Below are positions 24,178-44,200 of a stretch of 64,000 nt of DNA, piece after piece. Origin of the DNA: JBCCXL01 sp039191605 (GTDB lineage Bacteria; Acidobacteriota; Thermoanaerobaculia; Multivoradales; JAHZIX01); contig JBCCXL010000002.1 in assembly GCA_039191605.1 (NCBI GenBank), positions 248,001 to 312,000 of the forward strand, in the 5' to 3' direction. Below the pieces are notes generated by a model. The model was not told where the DNA came from. It saw only the letters and a list, made by a program, of their open reading frames with translations, and searched no databases. Position 1 is the first letter of the stretch. Every line of letters starts with the position of its first letter. The position numbers and the translations under genes were made by a program.

Positions 24178-26613
24178 TCAGCGATCGCCGACCGGGGTCA
24201 GCTTCAAGCGGTGCTCGGCGGCCTCCTCGACCGCCGCGCGCCGAAATCGAAGTTCCAGGTACTCGCCCTCGCTCCAGGGAGTCACCTGATCCTGATGATG
24301 TGGATGAAAGACGTGACCGCTCTGGCCAGGCACCACCAAGGCCAGCGAGCCATCGGGATCCCCAAAGTCGAAGATCCAGCGTAGAGCGGCTCCACCGGAC
24401 ATCTCATAAGGCCGAGCGCGGCGCAGATTCGACCACGCCGCGTTGACGGTGAACCGATCCCCCGGCGCCGGCACCGGGCCGACGTTGAACAGATCGTCCA
24501 CCGGACCAATGCCCGTCTGGCCGAAGGGACGGTGGAGGAAAACCAGGGGATGAATCGAGCCCCAGGCCCATTCTTCGGGATTGTCCCCTTCCACCTGCCG
24601 CAGCCACTCCACGGCCCGGTTCAGCGCCCGGGTCGAGATCTCCTGCCGGGTTTCTACCTGCTGCGGGGTCTCGATATCGTCGATCCACCGCTCCCCGCTT
24701 GCCGTCATCAGCTGCACCATCATCGGTCCGTGAATCCAGTAATAGCGCAGGTATTCGAGCATCAGCTGCTCGTCCTTCAGCTCGTCCGCGAGCACCTCCT
24801 GCACCAGCGAGCGGTACCACACCTGAAACACGGCGGCGGCGGCGCTATCGGCGTCTAGCCGCAGATCCCAATCCGCCACCAGCTCGAGAGCGCGGCGCTG
24901 CAGATCACCCTGTGCCTCAGCCTGTAGCAGCACCGGCCGCAGGCTGCGGGCCGGCAGCGACAGCACGTCCATCTGCAGCTCGCGGGCGGCCTCGACGGAG
25001 TGAGCTTCATCGGCGTCCAGCACCTCGGTGAGGCGCATGATGCGGAAGGGATCACTCCACTCGTAGCCCAGCACATAGGGGTAGTCGTCCCCCACCACCT
25101 TGTTGTTCGCGGTGGCGATGTAGCCCTCCGGGGGATTGAAGCGACTCGGCAACTCGTCGAAGGGCACGAAGCCCTGCCACTCGTGCTCGCCGATATCTCC
25201 GCGCACCGGCAGCAGCCCCTGATGCCCCGGCTGGCGGATGGGAATGAAGCCCGCCGCCTGGTAGCCGATATTGCCGTCGACATCCATGTAGCCGAAGTTG
25301 AGATTCGGAGCGCTCCAGGAGCGCAGCGCGTCGCGGAAGGAGGCCCAATCCTTCGACGTTGCCAGCAGCCGGAGGCTGCGCAGCAGGCCGCCGCCGTCGT
25401 GGGCGGTCCAGCGCAGAGCGGCGGGCGGGTCGCTCTCCCGCAGGCGACCGACAACGTCGTTGACGATGGGTCCATGGCGGGTCCAGTGGACCTTCAGCAC
25501 CTCGGTCTCTCCGTCTCGAACTTCGATGCGCTCCTCCAGGGTCTCGAGGGGGAGCCAGGCGTCCCGGAAGCGATATTGGGTCGGCGTCTCGGGATCGTCG
25601 AGGGTCTCGAAATAGAGATCCTGAGTATCCGGAATCATGTCCGTAACGCCCCAGGCCACCCGGCCGTTGTGTCCCACCAGCAGGAAGGGGACCCCCGGGA
25701 AGGTCGCGCCCACCGCATCGATCCCGCCGCCGTGAAGACCGTTGAGGTACCACACCGCCGGGGAGAGCATCTCCAGGTGGGTGTCGTTGGCCAGCAGCGG
25801 CCGTCCGCTGGCGGTGCGGCTGCCGTGAACCACCCAGTTGTTGCTGCCGTAATCGGGACCGGGCTCCCCGATCCATCGCGACGCCTCGTCGACGCCCTCC
25901 AGAGGATTGCCCACCAGCCAGTCGTAGGCGCCGTCCACCGGCGGCACGATCACCGGCGCGCCCTCGAGATAGGGCGGCAGCAGCTGCTGGGCGGCCTCCG
26001 GACCGAGCTCCGCGACGATGCGCGCCCGAGTCAGCTCGAAGCGATAGTTCTCCGACAGGATCCAGGTCATCACCTTGCCCCAGATCAGCGTGTCCACCGG
26101 CTCCCAGGGTTCCGGCTCGAAGCGCGCGATGCGCATCTCCACCGGCGGCGCCTCACCGCTCGCCATGAAGGCGTTGACCCCCGCGGCGTAGGCCTCCATG
26201 AGCTCCAAGGTCTGGTCGTCGAGCTGCTCCAGCTCCCGCTCCGCGGCGCGGCGGATGCCGATGGTGCGCATGAAGCGGTCGAGGCCCAAGCCCCGGGCTC
26301 CCAGCACCTCGGCGAGTCGACCTTCCCCGAGGCGGCGATTGAAGACCATTTGCCACAGGCGATCCTGGGCGTGGACATAGCCCTGCCCGAAGAGCAGATC
26401 GGTGGCTGAATCGGCATAGATATGGGGCACTCCCCAGCGATCCCGCAGGATCTCTATCTCCCCCTCGAGACCCGGCTGACCGGAGCTTGCGATAGCCACC
26501 GAGATCTCTCCCTCGGCCTGCGGCCAGGGGGAACGCAACAGCCAGGTCGCCACCAGGCCAAGAATGAGAGCCAGCCCGGCAAGGCCCAGGACGAAGCGAC
26601 GAAACCAGGTCAT
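24178..26613 (-). CDS. penicillin acylase/PvdQ-type Ntn-hydrolase (periplasmic acylase)
   Basis: The 811-residue S45-family precursor starts with a hydrophobic export or anchor segment (residues ~6-24, LGLAGLALILGLVATWLL). The alpha-chain region follows (RDRWGVPHIYADS, FGQGYVHAQDRLWQM). The autocleavage and nucleophile site is at DYG-S257-NNW, where Ser257 becomes the N-terminal nucleophile of the beta chain. VGHNGRVAWGVTD and the later NDVVGR and TANNKVVGDDYPY motifs are typical of the family. The ATG at 26611-26613 is preferred because GGGGGAG precedes it by 6 nt; an in-frame TTG five codons upstream would swallow that site. The gene sits between the PKS and NRPS genes in the same operon. 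By analogy with PvdQ, which removes the acyl tail from a pyoverdine precursor in the periplasm, it may deacylate the FAAL-derived lipopeptide. Alternatives are self-protection or quorum-signal degradation. Confidence 0.9.
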   Translation of the reverse strand: MTWFRRFVLGLAGLALILGLVATWLLRSPWPQAEGEISVAIASSGQPGLEGEIEILRDRWGVPHIYADSATDLLFGQGYVHAQDRLWQMVFNRRLGEGRLAEVLGARGLGLDRFMRTIGIRRAAERELEQLDDQTLELMEAYAAGVNAFMASGEAPPVEMRIARFEPEPWEPVDTLIWGKVMTWILSENYRFELTRARIVAELGPEAAQQLLPPYLEGAPVIVPPVDGAYDWLVGNPLEGVDEASRWIGEPGPDYGSNNWVVHGSRTASGRPLLANDTHLEMLSPAVWYLNGLHGGGIDAVGATFPGVPFLLVGHNGRVAWGVTDMIPDTQDLYFETLDDPETPTQYRFRDAWLPLETLEERIEVRDGETEVLKVHWTRHGPIVNDVVGRLRESDPPAALRWTAHDGGGLLRSLRLLATSKDWASFRDALRSWSAPNLNFGYMDVDGNIGYQAAGFIPIRQPGHQGLLPVRGDIGEHEWQGFVPFDELPSRFNPPEGYIATANNKVVGDDYPYVLGYEWSDPFRIMRLTEVLDADEAHSVEAARELQMDVLSLPARSLRPVLLQAEAQGDLQRRALELVADWDLRLDADSAAAAVFQVWYRSLVQEVLADELKDEQLMLEYLRYYWIHGPMMVQLMTASGERWIDDIETPQQVETRQEISTRALNRAVEWLRQVEGDNPEEWAWGSIHPLVFLHRPFGQTGIGPVDDLFNVGPVPAPGDRFTVNAAWSNLRRARPYEMSGGAALRWIFDFGDPDGSLALVVPGQSGHVFHPHHQDQVTPWSEGEYLELRFRRAAVEEAAEHRLKLTPVGDR

Positions 26614-26619
26614 GACGGT

Positions 26620-26626
26620 CTCCCCC
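26620..26626 (-). promoter_or_regulatory. ribosome binding site GGGGGAG of the acylase gene
   Basis: A strong purine block lies 6 nt before the ATG at 26613-26611. It decides between that ATG and the upstream TTG at 26628-26626. Confidence 0.6.
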
Positions 26627-26648
26627 AACCCTTGACGAAGGGCGGAAT

Positions 26649-26722
26649 ACTGCAGTGTCGATTGCCGCGGTGTCGAATGCTGCGGTGTCGGATGCTGCGG
26701 TGTCGGATGCTGCGGTGTCGGA

Positions 26723-26723
<1 letters not shown>
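26649..26723. repeat. 15-bp tandem repeat, five copies, between the PKS and acylase genes
   Basis: Three identical units GCTGCGGTGTCGGAT (26679-26723) and two diverged ones (26649-26678) fill most of the 109-bp gap. The array begins on the last base of the PKS stop codon (26723) and ends ~22 bp before the acylase ribosome site. It has no reading-frame role here and no dyad symmetry strong enough for a terminator. Confidence 0.9.
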
Positions 26724-36262
<9,539 letters not shown>

Positions 36263-36268
36263 CACATA

Positions 36269-36274
36269 CCTCTC
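36269..36274 (-). promoter_or_regulatory. ribosome binding site GAGAGG of the bimodular PKS gene
   Basis: GAGAGG lies 6 nt before the ATG at 36262-36260 and favours this start over the alternative at 36313. Confidence 0.5.
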
Positions 36275-36352
36275 AAAAGTCCCCGCCAGGGTCGGGGGAA
36301 GAAGGGAGTCCAATAGGCTGATTCATGCTGATTCCGTGGGCACCGAGTGGCT

Positions 36353-39300
36353 CTATCCGTCCTCCGCACCGAGACGACGGCGACGACGATCCAGAAAAGC
36401 CCTGCGCCGCTGGGCGCTGGCCTTGTGATCGTCGAATTGGGCTTTTCTCTGCTCGCGCTCTTCGGCTTCGTCGCGACTCAGCATCGCCGCCAGCGCTCGC
36501 ACCGTGAGACCTTCGTAGAGGCGCGCCACGGGAAGCTCGCGGCCGAGCTCCTTCTGCAGGCGATCGGCGACGCGAATGGCGATGAAGCTATCGCCGCCGA
36601 GCTCGAAGAAGTTGTCGTCGAGGCCGATGGGCTCGTACCCCAGCAGCTGCGTCCACACCGCCGCGATGCGCTTCTCCATCTCCGATTCCGGAGCGCTGAA
36701 GGGGCTGCCGAGATCCGGTCGCTGATGGCGGGGCCGATCCACCGGGCCACCCTCTCCCCTCTGCTGCTCGATGCGGCGAGCTCCCGCGGCGCGGCGACTG
36801 TTGAAGTCAGCGGTGGAGACCAGCACCCGCGGGGCCCCGGGAGCCACCGCCAGGGCCCGCTGGAAGGTGATCCACCCTTCCTCAGGGCTCATCGCCAATT
36901 CGTCCAGGCCAGCCCCGAGGGAGGTGATCTGACGCTCTTCGTCCTCGAAATCGAAGCGCCAGACGTCCCAATCCAGCACCCGCCAGGGGATCCTCCCGGC
37001 GGCCGCCTCACCCTCAGCCCAGAGCCCTCCCGCCTCGGCAAAGGCATCCAGCCAGGCGTTCGCGGCGGCGTAGGGCCCATACGCCAGGCCGCCCAGCTCT
37101 GAAGCGAGGGACCCCAGGATCACGGCCCGTGAGGGGCGCTGCTCCTGCGGCAGAGACCGCAGCGCCCGGTGCAGGGATGCGGCCCCGAGGGCCCGAGGCT
37201 CGAGATGACGGCGCAATTCTTCGGCCCCGGTCTCCCGCAGCGCAGAGAAGGTATCTTGCCCATCCGTGCCGGCACCGTGAATCACCAGGTCTAGAGCCCC
37301 CATCGAGGTGACCGCAACGTTCACCGCTGAAGCCATCAAGGAATCATCGGCGGGCGGCGCCGCCAGCACCTCTACCGAGGCCCCCTCGACCGCCGCCGCC
37401 GCGGTGCGCAGGCTCTCCAGCCGCTGCGCCCGGGGCGTCCCGGCTTTCGGCAGGTCTTCCTCTACGAGCACCAGGCGGGCTCCCCGCTGCTCCACCAGAT
37501 ACCGCGCCAGGGCAAAGCCGTTGCCCTGCAGGCCACCGGTGATCAGGCAGCGCAGAGCCGCAGGAAGGGTCTCGTCTTCGCCGAGAGCCGCAACGGCTTC
37601 CACCGCTGGCTCGAAACGCTGCCCCCGGCGCCAGGCCACCGCTTCCCCGCTGCCCTCCCCGGGGCCTCGACGAATCTCCCGGGCTAGAGCTTCGCTGCGC
37701 TGCTCCGCGGACATCCCGATCTCTAGGTCCACCACTCGGCAGCGCAGGCGGGGAAACTCCTGGGGGATCACCCGAGCGAGCCCCAGAAGAGCGCGGTGAG
37801 CGGGATTGGGACGCTCCGCGGGCCCCACCGCCAGGGCGCCGGCGGTCACTACCCAAAGGTCCAAGGTCCCGTCTACCTGCTCCAGCGCTCTGCGCAGCAG
37901 CCGCAGCAGCGGCAGCAGGGCTCCGGCTCCGCTGGGGTCTTGCTTCGCCTCGAGATCGCCGGCGGCAAGAGACGGCGCATAGAGGATCGCCCCCTTCGCT
38001 ACCTCGGTCTCCGCGGCGCCGGAATCTTCGGCCTTGGCGCTCTCTCCACCGGCGCTTCCTCCGACGAGCTCCGCCCATCGCTTCCACGGCGAGTCGGTGA
38101 CGTCGGCCCCCTCGGCCAGGAGCGCCCGAAGATTCTGCAGCTCGGTAGAGACGACCTCGCTCCCTCCGCTGCCGAGCTGCTGGGTCAGCGCCCCCAGCTC
38201 CACCCCGTCCCCCACCAGCCACCAATTCTGCGGCTGCGGGACGGCGACCCCGTCGGCCGTAGGCTTCCAGGAGGGGAGGTAGAGCCAGCGACGAGGATCC
38301 GCGATTTTGACCGGGGCGCCGGAGGAGGTGAGCTCCGCAGCGGCCCCGGCGGCAGCATCGGGACGGGCCTCGATCCAGTAGCGATTCCTGGCGAAGGGAT
38401 AGCCCGGCAGGGAAACCTTGCGGCGGCGATGCCCATCGTGCACCTGATCCCAGCGGATCTCGCGGCCCGCCACCCACAGACGCCCCAGCGCCTCCAGCAG
38501 GGTGCGGCTCTCCGCCGCCGGCTCCCCGGCAGAGCGGGGATGGGGGCTGCCGCAGACCACCGGGCGGCCCTGGCGCTGGGGGTGGCGTCGGGCGGAAGTG
38601 GTGAGGGCCTGCCCGGGGCCAAGCTCCAGCAGCACCCCATCGTTGGCCTCGAAGAGGGTGGAAAGCACCTCGGTGAAGCGCACCGGACGCACCAGGGCAC
38701 CGGCCCAATAGTCCGCATCCTGCGCCTCGTCATCCCGCAGCCAGGTGCCGGTGCGATCGGAGACCATCGGTAGGTTCGGCGCCGCCGGCTTCGCCGCCGC
38801 GACGGCCTGTCGAAATTGCGCCACCGCCGGCTCCATCATCGCCGAGTGGAAGGCGTGAGACGTGCGCAGGCGCCGCGCCTCGATGCCTTCCTCCTCCAGC
38901 CCCTGCAGGAAGGGGTCGAGAATCGATCGGGGACCGGCGATCACCGTTCGGTGGACCTCGTTGATCGCCGCGATGGCGAGCTCCGCCGGCAGTCGCTGCT
39001 CGAGCTCCTCCACCGCCAGGGGCACCGCCGCCATCGCCCCCGCCGGCTGAGCGTCCATCAGCCGCCCTCGCTCCACCGCCAGGCGAGCCCCGGAGTCGAG
39101 GGTGAACACGCCGGCCGTCACGGCGGCGGCGAGATGCCCGACGCTATGCCCCGCCACCGCCCACGGCTCCACCCCCCAAGAGCGCCACTGGGCCGCGAAG
39201 GCATATTGCAGGGCGAACAGGGCCGGCTGAGCATAGGCCGTCCGGGTGAGCTTCGCTTCCGCCTCCGCGGCAGCCTCCGGACTCGGGTAGAGGACCGGCT

Positions 39301-41134
39301 CGAGGGATTCCCCGAGAGCTGCCTCTACCGCCTTCAGCGCGTCTCCCAAGGCCTCGCGGAAGACTTCTTCCCGCTGCCGCAGCTGCAGCCCCATCCGCAG
39401 GTATTGGCTGCCCTGCCCCGGGAACAAAAAGGCCACCGGGCGCTCCCGCGGAGGATCCTCGTCCCGCCCCCGGACCCAGCGATCCGCCGCCGTCAATGCC
39501 GCCGCGCCCTGCTGCGGGAACCACACCGCCGCCGCTCGGTGGCCGAGCACCCGGCGCCCCGTCTGCAGAGTCCACGCAACGTCCGCAGCGCAACGATCCT
39601 CCCAGATCTCGCCCTCTCGGCCTTCCCCAGCCTCGAGCTGCGCCACCAGAGCGTCGACGCTTCGATCCAGGGCTTGCGGCGAGGCCGCGGAGAGCACCAA
39701 CAGTCGGCCGGCTCTCGCCGGGGCCGCAGACTCCGCAGCCGGCGGCGCTTCCTCCACCACCGCATGGGCGTTGGTGCCGCCGACCCCGAAGGAGGAGACG
39801 CCGCCGCGGCGAGGGTTCTCTCCTCGACGGCGCCAGGGGCTCAGGCGCTGGTTGACGTAGAAGGGAGAGGATGCGAAGTCGATCGCCGGATTCGGGGTCT
39901 CGAAGTGGAGGCTCGGCGGGATCTCGCCGTGCTCGAGCCCCAACACGGTCTTGATCAATCCGGCGACGCCGGCGGCGGCATCCAGGTGGCCGACGTTGCT
40001 CTTCACCGAGCCCAGAGCGCAGAATTCCTTGTCTTCGGTGGATTCCGAGAACACCTTGGTGAGCGCCGCGACCTCGATGGGATCGCCGAGACTGGTGCCG
40101 GTGCCGTGGGTCTCGATATAGCCCACCGTGTCGGGCTCTACCCCGGCCACCGCCTGGGCGTCTGCCACCACCCGCGCCTGGCCCTCCACGCTGGGAGCCG
40201 TGTAGCTCACCTTCGAGGAGCCGTCATTGTTGATCGCCGAGCCCCGCAGCACCGCGCGGATTCGATCGCCGTCTTCGATCGCGTCGCTCAGGCGCTTGAG
40301 CACCACCACCCCGGCCCCGCTGCCGAAGATCGTTCCCGCGGCCTTGGCATCGAAGGGCCGGCATCGGCCGTCGGGAGAAGCGAGGCCACCGTCGAGATAG
40401 TGATAGCCGACGTCCTGAGGCACCTTCACCGTAACCCCACCGGCGAGGGCGACATCGCATTCGTAATTCTGCAGGCTGAGGCTGGCCAGATGGGTGGCCA
40501 CCAGCGAGGTGGAGCAGCTGGTTTGCACCAGCACCGCCGGCCCCTTGAGATCGAGCTTGTAGGCCACCCGGGTGGGCATGAAGTCCTTATCGCTGGTGAT
40601 GAAGACCTGGAAGGCACCGCCCTCTTCGAAGAGCTCCCGATGGCTCATCAGCTGACTCAAGAGATAGGTGTTCCAGGCGACCCCGGCATACACCCCGATC
40701 AGCCCCTGGTGCCGGGCGGGATCGATCGCGGCGTCTTCCAGAGCGTGCCAGCACTGCTCCATGAAGATCCGCTGCTGGGGGTCGAGGATCTCCGCTTCCC
40801 GGGCGGTATAGCCGAAGAGCTCGGCGTCGAAGGCATCGACATCCGCCAGGCGACTGGCGAAGGGAACGTAGCGCGCATCCGCCCGCTGCGCGTCGCTCAC
40901 CCCGGCGGCGCTGAGGGCCTGCGGCGAGAGCTCTTCCACCGCCTCGTCTCCGCGGCGCAGAAGATCCCAATAGGAGCTCAGATCAGCGGCTCCCGGAAAG
41001 CGGCCGGCCATGCCGATGACGGCGACCGCTCGCTCCGCGAGCTCTTCGTCTAGATCGACATCGATCTCTCGATCGAGAAGATCATCCGATGGGGTGGATA
41101 CAGGGGTGGCAGCAGCATTCGAGATCTCGTTCAC
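36353..41134 (-). CDS. type I PKS module: KS-AT-KR-ACP
   Basis: The 1593-residue protein carries one extension module. An acidic N-terminus (DDLLDREIDVDLDEEL) precedes the KS (TSC207STS, HGTGT, KSNVGH). The AT has S664 in GHSVGH, with His where Glu is normal after GHSxG, and HAFH for malonyl-CoA. The KR has TGGLQGNG, which still fits the SDR TGxxxGxG pattern, and Y1355 in PYAAAN, so ketoreduction is plausible. The ACP carries S1516 in LGGDS. There is no DH or ER, so the product would keep a beta-hydroxyl. The C-terminal ~45 residues are strongly basic and helical (KAQFDDHK, RRRRRLG). The GTG start at 41132-41134 has GGAG about 6 nt upstream. Gaps of 157 nt upstream and 90 nt downstream are the largest within the operon but hold no convincing promoter. 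Confidence 0.92.
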   Translation of the reverse strand: MNEISNAAATPVSTPSDDLLDREIDVDLDEELAERAVAVIGMAGRFPGAADLSSYWDLLRRGDEAVEELSPQALSAAGVSDAQRADARYVPFASRLADVDAFDAELFGYTAREAEILDPQQRIFMEQCWHALEDAAIDPARHQGLIGVYAGVAWNTYLLSQLMSHRELFEEGGAFQVFITSDKDFMPTRVAYKLDLKGPAVLVQTSCSTSLVATHLASLSLQNYECDVALAGGVTVKVPQDVGYHYLDGGLASPDGRCRPFDAKAAGTIFGSGAGVVVLKRLSDAIEDGDRIRAVLRGSAINNDGSSKVSYTAPSVEGQARVVADAQAVAGVEPDTVGYIETHGTGTSLGDPIEVAALTKVFSESTEDKEFCALGSVKSNVGHLDAAAGVAGLIKTVLGLEHGEIPPSLHFETPNPAIDFASSPFYVNQRLSPWRRRGENPRRGGVSSFGVGGTNAHAVVEEAPPAAESAAPARAGRLLVLSAASPQALDRSVDALVAQLEAGEGREGEIWEDRCAADVAWTLQTGRRVLGHRAAAVWFPQQGAAALTAADRWVRGRDEDPPRERPVAFLFPGQGSQYLRMGLQLRQREEVFREALGDALKAVEAALGESLEPVLYPSPEAAAEAEAKLTRTAYAQPALFALQYAFAAQWRSWGVEPWAVAGHSVGHLAAAVTAGVFTLDSGARLAVERGRLMDAQPAGAMAAVPLAVEELEQRLPAELAIAAINEVHRTVIAGPRSILDPFLQGLEEEGIEARRLRTSHAFHSAMMEPAVAQFRQAVAAAKPAAPNLPMVSDRTGTWLRDDEAQDADYWAGALVRPVRFTEVLSTLFEANDGVLLELGPGQALTTSARRHPQRQGRPVVCGSPHPRSAGEPAAESRTLLEALGRLWVAGREIRWDQVHDGHRRRKVSLPGYPFARNRYWIEARPDAAAGAAAELTSSGAPVKIADPRRWLYLPSWKPTADGVAVPQPQNWWLVGDGVELGALTQQLGSGGSEVVSTELQNLRALLAEGADVTDSPWKRWAELVGGSAGGESAKAEDSGAAETEVAKGAILYAPSLAAGDLEAKQDPSGAGALLPLLRLLRRALEQVDGTLDLWVVTAGALAVGPAERPNPAHRALLGLARVIPQEFPRLRCRVVDLEIGMSAEQRSEALAREIRRGPGEGSGEAVAWRRGQRFEPAVEAVAALGEDETLPAALRCLITGGLQGNGFALARYLVEQRGARLVLVEEDLPKAGTPRAQRLESLRTAAAAVEGASVEVLAAPPADDSLMASAVNVAVTSMGALDLVIHGAGTDGQDTFSALRETGAEELRRHLEPRALGAASLHRALRSLPQEQRPSRAVILGSLASELGGLAYGPYAAANAWLDAFAEAGGLWAEGEAAAGRIPWRVLDWDVWRFDFEDEERQITSLGAGLDELAMSPEEGWITFQRALAVAPGAPRVLVSTADFNSRRAAGARRIEQQRGEGGPVDRPRHQRPDLGSPFSAPESEMEKRIAAVWTQLLGYEPIGLDDNFFELGGDSFIAIRVADRLQKELGRELPVARLYEGLTVRALAAMLSRDEAEEREQRKAQFDDHKASAQRRRAFLDRRRRRLGAEDG

Positions 41135-41291
41135 AGAAGTCTCCGACGTCTCTGGGCGAGTTGAAGGGCATCGAATAAACCAAAGCGAGGGCGCGGGACG
41201 ATCTCGCTCGGCGGAAGTACAAGGGATTCAATCCAGTGGAGAGGAGTGTCTGCTGGGGGTTGGTGAACCTCAAAGCTGAGCAGCGTTCAGG

Positions 41292-44200
41292 TTAGCGGCG
41301 GGGTGGAGCTCGCTTGCGGCGGCGTAACGCCCGCCGTTTCTTCTGCGCTCGGTCCTTCGCCGTCTCGGTGACCGACGGCGCCTGTGCCGAGGGCTCGAGC
41401 AGGCGCGCCAGGGCGGCCACCGTCGGCGCTTCGAAAATCGCCACGGTGGGAATCTCACGGCCGAGCTCTTGCTTGAGCTCGGAAATCAGCTGAATTCCGC
41501 TGAGGGAGCTGCCCCCCAGCTCGAAGAAGTTGTCCTCGGCCCCCACCCGGTCGAGGCCCAGCACCCGCTGCCAGACGGCGGCGATGGTGCGCTGCAGGTC
41601 GCCTTCCGGCTCGGCATAATCGCTCGCCGCTACGGCGCGACGGGTCGCCGCGGCGGGGCGCATGGCGCGGCTCAGAGCCTCTCGGTCCATCTCGTCAGCC
41701 CGCTGCAGCAGAGCCGGCAACGCCCGAGTGGTGACCACGAGGTGAGAGGGGACGTCGGAATGCAGGATGCGCCGCAGCACCTCGACACCCTCCTGCGGCA
41801 GAATGCCGTCTCCGTCGTCCCCCAGGGCATCGTCGGACTCCTCGGCCCCTACGGCGGAGCGCTTCAGCTGCTCTTCCATCTCGGCGCCGACCCGCCGCAT
41901 CGAGAAGCCTTCCACTTGCACCCGCACCCCGCCCGCCTCGTCGATCACGGTGAGGTCACAGCTGAGGGTCTCGGCGTTGGCATCGATACCGCCGGGCAGC
42001 CGCAGCCAGCCGAAGGCGCGCTGCGGTAAAGGTCCGAACACCGTCAGCCGCTGGTAGCCCAGGGGAAGGAAATGTCCGTCGCTGAGGAATTGCACCGCCC
42101 CGGCGGCGGCATCCAGCAGCGCTGGATGCAGGCCGTAGCGCTGAACGTCGGAAACCACGGATTGCGGCAGCTCCAGCTGCGCTACTCCCTGCTGTTCTCC
42201 CATATGCAGGGCGACGAGACATTCCCAGCGCAGACCGGTATCGAGGAAGCTGGCCTGCGATCGCCGGCGGTCCCGCTCCTCATCCCCGAGGCGCCGGGGG
42301 CAGGCCGCCAAGAGGGACTCCAGATCGATGGCTTCGGGGGACGAGGGGGCGACCATCGCGGCCCCTCCCCGGGCGTGCTCCACCCAACCCTCGCCCACCT
42401 CCTCCAGGGCCAAAGCCGCCGCCGTTGGCGAGGCGCTCGCCACGCGGAACGACCAGGCGGGGGATGGTGCGGCGGAGGCATCCTCTCGCAGCTCCACCAC
42501 CACCGCGCGCTGCGCGTCGTCGGTGAGAGCGAGAGGCGAGAGAAACACCACGTCCGTCAGCTCGACGACCGGCTGCTGCGACCCCGTCTCGGACGCCGTC
42601 GCTGTTCCGCCACCGGAGGCCTCGGAGACCGCCGCCCTCACCATCTCGAGGTAGGCCGTGCCCGGCAGGGTCGGGTGTCCCGCGATGCGGTGCTCCGAAA
42701 GCTCCCAATGGGTCGCCGGCGCCAAGCGGGATCGATAGATCCGGCGCCCGTCGGCGGCGATGGAAGTTCTGCCCAAGAGGGGGTGGCCGGAGCTCTGCGC
42801 CCCGAGGCTGAGGGGCGAATCGGACGTCGCCGCCATGCCCACCCGCTCCCAGCGATCCCAGCTCACGGAAACCCAGCGGGCGGAATCCCCTCTTCGAGAG
42901 TCTGCAAAGGTATCCAGGAAGGCGTTGGCGGCGGCGTAGTCGCTCTGGCCAAAACCTCCGATGACGGAGTTGACGGAGGAGAACAGAACGACGAAGTCCA
43001 GCCTCTCTCGATCGAGCAGATGATCCAGATGCATCGCGCCCTGAACCTTCGGCGCCAGGACTCGGCGCACCTCCTCCGCGGTCCGGAGCTGAGCCATGCC
43101 GCCACCGGCGACTCCGGCGCAGTGAAAGACGCCGTGACAGGGCCCAAAGCGCTGCCGGGCGAGGTCCAGCGCACTTCGCAGAGAGTCTCGATCGGCAACG
43201 TCGGCCTGCAAGACCTCGATTTCGGCCCCGGCCTCTACCAGACCCAGCAGTCTGGCGAGCAGCGGCTCCTCACCGCCAGCCGCCAAGTCCGCCCAGGCGT
43301 CCCGGGGCGCTAGGGCTCGCCGGCTCAACAGGACGAGCTTCGGAGCGAGGGTCTGCGCCAGGAAGTCGGCGACCTCGAGGCCCAAGGCACCCAAGCCACC
43401 GGTGATCGCGTAGACCCCGCCCGGCTTCAGGCCCGGGGCTCCCACCAGGTCGCTGGGGGACTCTGCCGGGAGCACCAGAGGCTCGAAGCCGCGAACCCAG
43501 GCATCTCGTCCCCGCAGCGCCGTAGGCTGGCGGCGAGGGGGCGACGCGAGGGCCCGCAGGAGCGCCGCCGCCCAGCCTCCAGACGGGCTGCGATGCACTT
43601 CCGCAGCGTCGAGATCCACCAGGTCGACGCTCAGCTGCGGATACTCTTGAGAGAGCACCGGCGCAGCGCCTAGGAGCATGCCTTGATGGGGTACTAACTC
43701 CTCTGCCCCGGTCACCGCCAGGGCCCCAGCGGTGAGCAGGGTCAGATGGGCGCCGTGCGCTGGATCGACCCTCTCCACCGCCCGCATCAGCGCCACGAGG
43801 CTCTGGAAGGGCCATTCCACCGCGCCCTCGGCGGCGGCGTCCCAATCCCACAGCTGGACGATCTTCGCCGGCAGCCCCGAAGCGCTCTTCGAAGCCTCCA
43901 GCAGGCGCTCAAAATGCTCTGGCTCCAGGGGGTTGATCTCTGCCCTTCCACCCTCATAGCGGTAGTCGTCGCCGCGGGTCACCACGGTGACCGACGGGGC
44001 TTCTCCAAGGCCCGACAGCGCTTGGGCGATGCCCTTCGCCACCCGGGCTCCAGCCCCGGCGCGGGGAGCTAGGAGCCACCACGGACCGAGGGATTCCAGC
44101 GCCGACTCATCGACTCCCGAGCGCGGTGACCCTTGCCTCCAGCGAGGAGCCCAACCCCAGCGCGCGGGATCAGCAATGCGCTGCAGCTCCTGCGCTTCGG

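Noticed and set aside
36263..36352. Short hairpin CCCCG...CGGGG followed by ACTTTTG in the gap between two PKS genes
   Set aside because: A five-base stem and a four-T run are too weak to call a terminator, and termination here would disconnect the cluster.
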